NCBI GenBank assembly: GCA_964416595.1
Contig: CAYQES010000005.1
Span: forward strand, 1 to 64,000
DNA from: JAKFYM01 sp964416595
GTDB lineage: Bacteria > Bdellovibrionota > UBA1018 > CAIPTA01
Direction of reading: 5' to 3'
Length of the DNA: 64,000 nucleotides
The notes beneath the pieces were generated by a model, which did no database searches, was not told the origin of the DNA, and saw nothing but the letters and a program-made list of their open reading frames with translations. Each line of letters opens with the position of its first letter. The first letter of the stretch is position 1. Below, piece after piece: positions 60,860-64,000 of the stretch. Made by a program: the position numbers and the translations under genes.

Positions 60860-62656
60860 ATGGCTAGCCTAGAACAACGCTTAATGCGACTCCAAGAAAA
60901 AGCCCGCCACAGCTCCAACAATGCGGGTGTGTACCGCATGCTCGACCAAGCGGGAAAAATCCTTTATGTGGGCAAAGCCAAAAACCTGCATAACCGAGTA
61001 ACCACCTATTTTCAGAAAAATATTGAAGACGAAAAAACTCGCACCCTAGTGGCTAAGATCCACGATTTTGACGTGATTCTCACCGAATCGGAGGCCGAAG
61101 CCTTGATCTTGGAAAGCATACTGATCAAGAAACATAAGCCTCGCTACAATATTCGCCTAAAAGATGACAAATCTTATCCCTATGTGGTGCTCGACGAAGG
61201 CCATACCTACCCGAAACTCATCTATGCCCGCCGGCCCCGAAAAAAAGACAAACAAAAAATTTATGGCCCTTTTGCCTCAGCCTATTCTTTGCGTTCAGCT
61301 TTACGCACCATAGGCCGCCACTTTCGCCTGCGGGATTGCAGTGACTCTGAATTCGCCAACCGTTCCCGCCCTTGTATTAACCACCAAATCGGAATTTGTT
61401 CGGCTCCCTGCACGGGCCTGATTTCTGCAGAAGATTACCATAGAGATGTGGAACGAGCTGTACAGGTGTTGGGCGGTCACGGCCGGGAGGCACTGGATCA
61501 GCTCAAAACAGAAATGGAAAAACTTTCCGAAGCCATGGAATATGAACAAGCCGCCAAAGTGCGGGATCAGATCTTTTTCCTACAAGAAACGATAGAAAAG
61601 CGCCATAACACGGGCCAAACCGTGGAACGCCAACACCGGGAAGGCTCTCATAGAGATGTGGTGGGCTGGTATCGAAAACCCGATAGTGCTTCCCTGGCCA
61701 TGCTCTTTGTGCGGGGAGGAAATTTGGTGGATTCCACCACATTCCATCTCGACGACATCGAAGGGTGCGCTGACGAAGAAGTGCTCGCCCAATTCTTAGC
61801 CCAATTTTATCTCACGGACGACAGACTCGAAGAAATGGAATCCCTTCCCTCCGGCAACTTCGCCTTTCCTGGTGCCGAGGCCAAAACTTTTCCAGAAGAA
61901 ATTCTCCTACCCTTTCCCGTGCCTGAGCTTTCCCTTCTAGAGGAATCTTTTGCGCAACTCGGACACAAAGTAAAATTCCTCCTGCCACAAAAAGGAGCCA
62001 AGTACGATATTTTGCAGCTCGCGGAGAAAAATGCGGAAAATGCGTTCTCTGAGCGCCAGCGAGAAAAAGGCAGCATCTACCGGGTGCTGGCTGAGTTAAA
62101 AGCGAAGTTACAATTAGAGAATTATCCGCGACGGATTGAATGTTTTGATATTTCCAACTTAGGAGACACTGGTATCGTGGCTTCACGAATTACCTTTATT
62201 GAGGGTAAGCCTGAAAAATCTCTCTACCGCCACTACAAAATCCGCTCCACCCAAACCCAAAACGATTTTGCAGCTATGCGAGAAGTGATTGAGCGGCGCC
62301 TTTTAAAAACCTTGAACGACTCTACCAATCCCGAAGAGCCACCGGATTTGCTCATGATCGACGGCGGCAAAGGCCAACTGGCGATGGCTATGGAAGTGAT
62401 CAAAGAATTGAATGTAACAGGCATTGATCTAGTCTCACTGGCTAAGGCCCGCACTGTTTCTGATGAAGAAAAGGCCGAGCTCGCCCAAGAAGGAAGAGAA
62501 GTAGAGAAAGCCTTTGAACGTGTGTATAAACCGGGCCGTATGAACCCGATTGTTTTGGCGCCCGATTCTCCCGTTTGCCATCTTTTGCAGCGAGTGCGGG
62601 ATGAGGCCCATCGTTTTGCAGTGGAATTTCAGCGTAAGCAGCGGAAAATGTTCTAA
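60860..62656 (+). CDS. uvrC: UvrABC system protein C
   Basis: About 598 aa from ATG 60860; the frame is open upstream to 60719 but that part has no UvrC similarity. GIY-YIG nuclease domain (NAGVYRMLDQAGKILYVGKA), Cys-containing region (RPCINHQIGICSAPCTGLI), UVR motif (LSEAMEYEQAAKVRDQI), RNase H-like nuclease domain (RIECFDISNLGDTGIVAS, DLLMIDGGKGQLAMA). The C-terminal end lacks clear tandem HhH motifs, although the tail (SPVCHLLQRVRDEAHRFAVE) is the normal lead-in. It makes both incisions in excision repair. Confidence 0.95.
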   Translation: MASLEQRLMRLQEKARHSSNNAGVYRMLDQAGKILYVGKAKNLHNRVTTYFQKNIEDEKTRTLVAKIHDFDVILTESEAEALILESILIKKHKPRYNIRLKDDKSYPYVVLDEGHTYPKLIYARRPRKKDKQKIYGPFASAYSLRSALRTIGRHFRLRDCSDSEFANRSRPCINHQIGICSAPCTGLISAEDYHRDVERAVQVLGGHGREALDQLKTEMEKLSEAMEYEQAAKVRDQIFFLQETIEKRHNTGQTVERQHREGSHRDVVGWYRKPDSASLAMLFVRGGNLVDSTTFHLDDIEGCADEEVLAQFLAQFYLTDDRLEEMESLPSGNFAFPGAEAKTFPEEILLPFPVPELSLLEESFAQLGHKVKFLLPQKGAKYDILQLAEKNAENAFSERQREKGSIYRVLAELKAKLQLENYPRRIECFDISNLGDTGIVASRITFIEGKPEKSLYRHYKIRSTQTQNDFAAMREVIERRLLKTLNDSTNPEEPPDLLMIDGGKGQLAMAMEVIKELNVTGIDLVSLAKARTVSDEEKAELAQEGREVEKAFERVYKPGRMNPIVLAPDSPVCHLLQRVRDEAHRFAVEFQRKQRKMF

Positions 62657-62663
62657 ATTAACC

Positions 62664-62909
62664 CTATTGCAGTTGGGTCATATCTTTCTTAGCGCGGTAT
62701 CCGCACTCATCGCAACGCACCACTTCGTGGGAAACCAAGCGGGCAAAATCTGTGAAATTGGTGAAGTGCAATTTGCATCCACAAACCGGACACCCTTCAA
62801 TCATGCGGATGGCTTCATCTACGCTAGCTGTGGGGTTTTGGTAAGGCACAAAATTTTCGACTTCTTGTTCCATTTCTTCTTCAAAAACTTCTTCTAATTT
62901 TTTGTCCAT
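62664..62909 (-). CDS. Small zinc-ribbon protein
   Basis: 81 aa. An acidic N-terminus (MDKKLEEVFEEEMEQEVENF) is followed by a two-knuckle ribbon CPVCGCKLHF and VRCDECGYRAKKD (CxxC x2). No catalytic domain. The ribosome-site region is a run of seven G (62912-62918), close to the ATG. It is convergent with uvrC, 7 bp apart. Likely a nucleic-acid or protein-binding adaptor; this is inference. Confidence 0.7.
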   Translation of the reverse strand: MDKKLEEVFEEEMEQEVENFVPYQNPTASVDEAIRMIEGCPVCGCKLHFTNFTDFARLVSHEVVRCDECGYRAKKDMTQLQ

Positions 62910-63086
62910 AACCCCCCCTGCCTAACGCTCGTTGCCGATACCTACTCATCGGAAAGCTATTGGAACCCTTGAAAGATTTTCACTGGAGAAAAGAACTCAA
63001 GCTTGCACACGCTAGCGCCATGCGCCGTCAAAAATCCCGCACCGGTTCCGCTTGCGATCACTCGTGAGAAGCCCTACATTGCGTCC

Positions 63087-63767
63087 ATGGGATCGACCAC
63101 TCAAGGAAGCTGCGCCAAAGCTTTGGCTCTCACTGTTAGAAGCCTGTATGGAGATTTACTAGATCTACCGCTTTTTGCTCCTGCCACCTTGGATCAACAC
63201 GCAAAAACTTCACCTTCAGAAGCATTGGCCGCCTATGAACAGAAAATCCGCCATTGCCAAAATTGCATGCTGCACATTGGCCGTAGCCAGTTAGTGTTTG
63301 GCAGAGGAAATCCGCAGGCAAAAGTAGCCTTCGTAGGCGATTTTCCTTCCGATGGAGATGATGCCTCGGGGCAACCCTTTAGCGACGCCGCCGGTGAATT
63401 GCTGCACAAAATGATTGTGGCCATGAAACTGAAGCCCGAAGAAGTCTACCTCACCAATGTGCTTAAATGCCGACCACCCGCGAGCCAAAAACCTCAAACA
63501 GAATTTTTTCTCCATTGCGAACGCCACCTGCAGCAGCAATTCCAATGGTTGCACGCTCCGCTAGTGGTTGCCCTAGGAGATTTTAGTGCCAAGGCCTTAG
63601 CCAGTGCGGAAGCTCCTTTAGCAGTATTGCGAAAACAAACCTTTTCTTGGAATGATCGATCGGTTTTTTGCACGCATCATCCACGGGATCTCTTACGGGA
63701 TCCAGCGAAGAAAAAAGAGGCCTGGGAAGATTTGCAACTTGTGATGCTTGCTCTTGCTAAACTATGA
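63087..63767 (+). CDS. Family-4-type uracil-DNA glycosylase
   Basis: About 226 aa from ATG 63087; a TTG at 63003 is open but extends into the promoter region. The four Fe-S Cys of family 4 are visible: HCQNC, LKCRPP and HCERHL. The catalytic stretch AFVGDFPSDGDDASGQPFSD has GDFP where GEAPG is usual, so the first motif is altered. VYLTNVLKCRPP and the C-terminal THHPRDLLRDP are typical. It removes uracil from DNA. It overlaps nfeD by 4 bp. Confidence 0.88.
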   Translation: MGSTTQGSCAKALALTVRSLYGDLLDLPLFAPATLDQHAKTSPSEALAAYEQKIRHCQNCMLHIGRSQLVFGRGNPQAKVAFVGDFPSDGDDASGQPFSDAAGELLHKMIVAMKLKPEEVYLTNVLKCRPPASQKPQTEFFLHCERHLQQQFQWLHAPLVVALGDFSAKALASAEAPLAVLRKQTFSWNDRSVFCTHHPRDLLRDPAKKKEAWEDLQLVMLALAKL

Positions 63768-64000
63768 AAACATTTTTCTTTTTATTGCTGCTGCCTTTGT
63801 CGTCGTGGGCGATGGCACCACTACACTTCATCGAAGTGGAAGGGAGCATCAATCCGGGCAGTTCTTCCTACATTGTGGAGTCTATCCGCGCGGCGGAAAA
63901 AGCTGGTAGCCAAGGTCTTATCTTAAGGCTCAACACTCCCGGCGGTTTACTTTCGAGCACGAGAGATATCATCCAAGGAATTTCTGCGAGCCGCGTGCCA
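63764..64000 (+). CDS. nfeD: NfeD-family membrane serine protease, N-terminal part
   Basis: 79 codons are visible before the window ends. Signal peptide MKTFFFLLLLPLSSWA-MA, then HFIEVEGSINPGSSSYIVES and LILRLNTPGGLLSSTRDIIQ, the ClpP-like beginning of long NfeD proteins. The catalytic Ser/Lys lie beyond the edge. The start overlaps the UDG stop (ATGA). NfeD proteins cleave membrane-associated substrates with a stomatin partner, which would be expected downstream. Confidence 0.85.
   Translation, partial: MKTFFFLLLLPLSSWAMAPLHFIEVEGSINPGSSSYIVESIRAAEKAGSQGLILRLNTPGGLLSSTRDIIQGISASRVP

Noticed and set aside
1..64000. tRNA, rRNA, tmRNA, CRISPR, insertion sequence or prophage
   Set aside because: No cloverleaf-like tails, regular spaced direct repeats, transposase, integrase or phage structural genes were recognised on either strand; intergenic gaps are all below 300 bp. 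A dedicated RNA search would be needed to exclude small RNAs.

Overview
The window reads as chromosomal DNA of a motile, double-membraned (Gram-negative) bacterium of roughly 50% GC. Evidence: TolQRAB, outer-membrane lipoproteins and beta-barrels, a TolC-type tripartite pump, FlbD-MotA-MotB, an MreCD-PBP2-RodA elongasome cassette and an FtsEX-EnvC cassette. A sigma-54 activator, a good -24/-12 promoter, FlbD, a PrkA kinase, KamA-type aminomutases and many orphan secreted proteins suggest a Bdellovibrionota or 'deltaproteobacterial' relative. That placement is inference; no rRNA or tRNA gene is visible to test it. Genes are tightly packed: ATGA overlaps are common, and three convergent pairs overlap at their stop codons.

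Layout. 0-2.7 kb: two tandem paralogous surface proteins (the first cut by the window edge). 2.7-8.7 kb: PrkA, a 5'-nucleotidase-like lipoprotein, a cobalamin adenosyltransferase and an HD phosphohydrolase. 8.8-13.2 kb: a small secreted protein behind a sigma-54 promoter, then an outer-membrane-protein/lipoprotein pair. 13.2-20.2 kb: PpiD-like chaperone, mreC-mreD-mrdA-rodA and a radical SAM gene. 20.3-24.8 kb: a cysteine-ladder secreted protein, rlmN and a two-gene unit with a GH35-like protein. 24.9-27.3 kb: acyl-CoA dehydrogenase and pgi. 27.3-35.3 kb: a minus-strand run ftsE-ftsX-envC-ctpA-xseA-histidine kinase-threonine dehydratase. 35.4-41.1 kb: a degenerate M48-like protein, a CPBP protease and tolQRAB, closed by a terminator. 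41.2-43.3 kb: GAF/sigma-54 activator and a small gene, closed by a strong terminator. 43.3-50.2 kb: serA-purA, a TfoX-like gene and a TolC/adaptor/MacB pump. 50.2-53.5 kb: motB, motA, flbD, an unknown gene and a methyltransferase. 53.5-64 kb: uvrB, a repeat lipoprotein, two KamA paralogues, an AT-rich orphan, a zinc-ribbon/Tudor-like protein, uvrC, a zinc-ribbon protein, a family-4 uracil-DNA glycosylase and the start of nfeD.

How it fits together. Much of the window serves the envelope: peptidoglycan elongation, division-linked hydrolase control, outer-membrane constriction, a periplasmic protease and chaperone, and efflux. Three excision-repair genes (uvrB, uvrC, UDG) lie in the last 11 kb with small zinc-ribbon proteins between them.

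The most unusual items are: a secreted protein with ten cysteines at an exact 13-residue period (20365-21009); a membrane-fusion protein apparently lacking the alpha-hairpin; a histidine kinase with an eroded ATPase domain; a degenerate M48-like protein at the head of the Tol run; G10 and G8 tracts in a KamA paralogue and motA; a 31-bp dispersed 3' element present twice; and a terminator for one gene encoded inside the end of uvrB. No CRISPR array, prophage, insertion sequence or integron was found.
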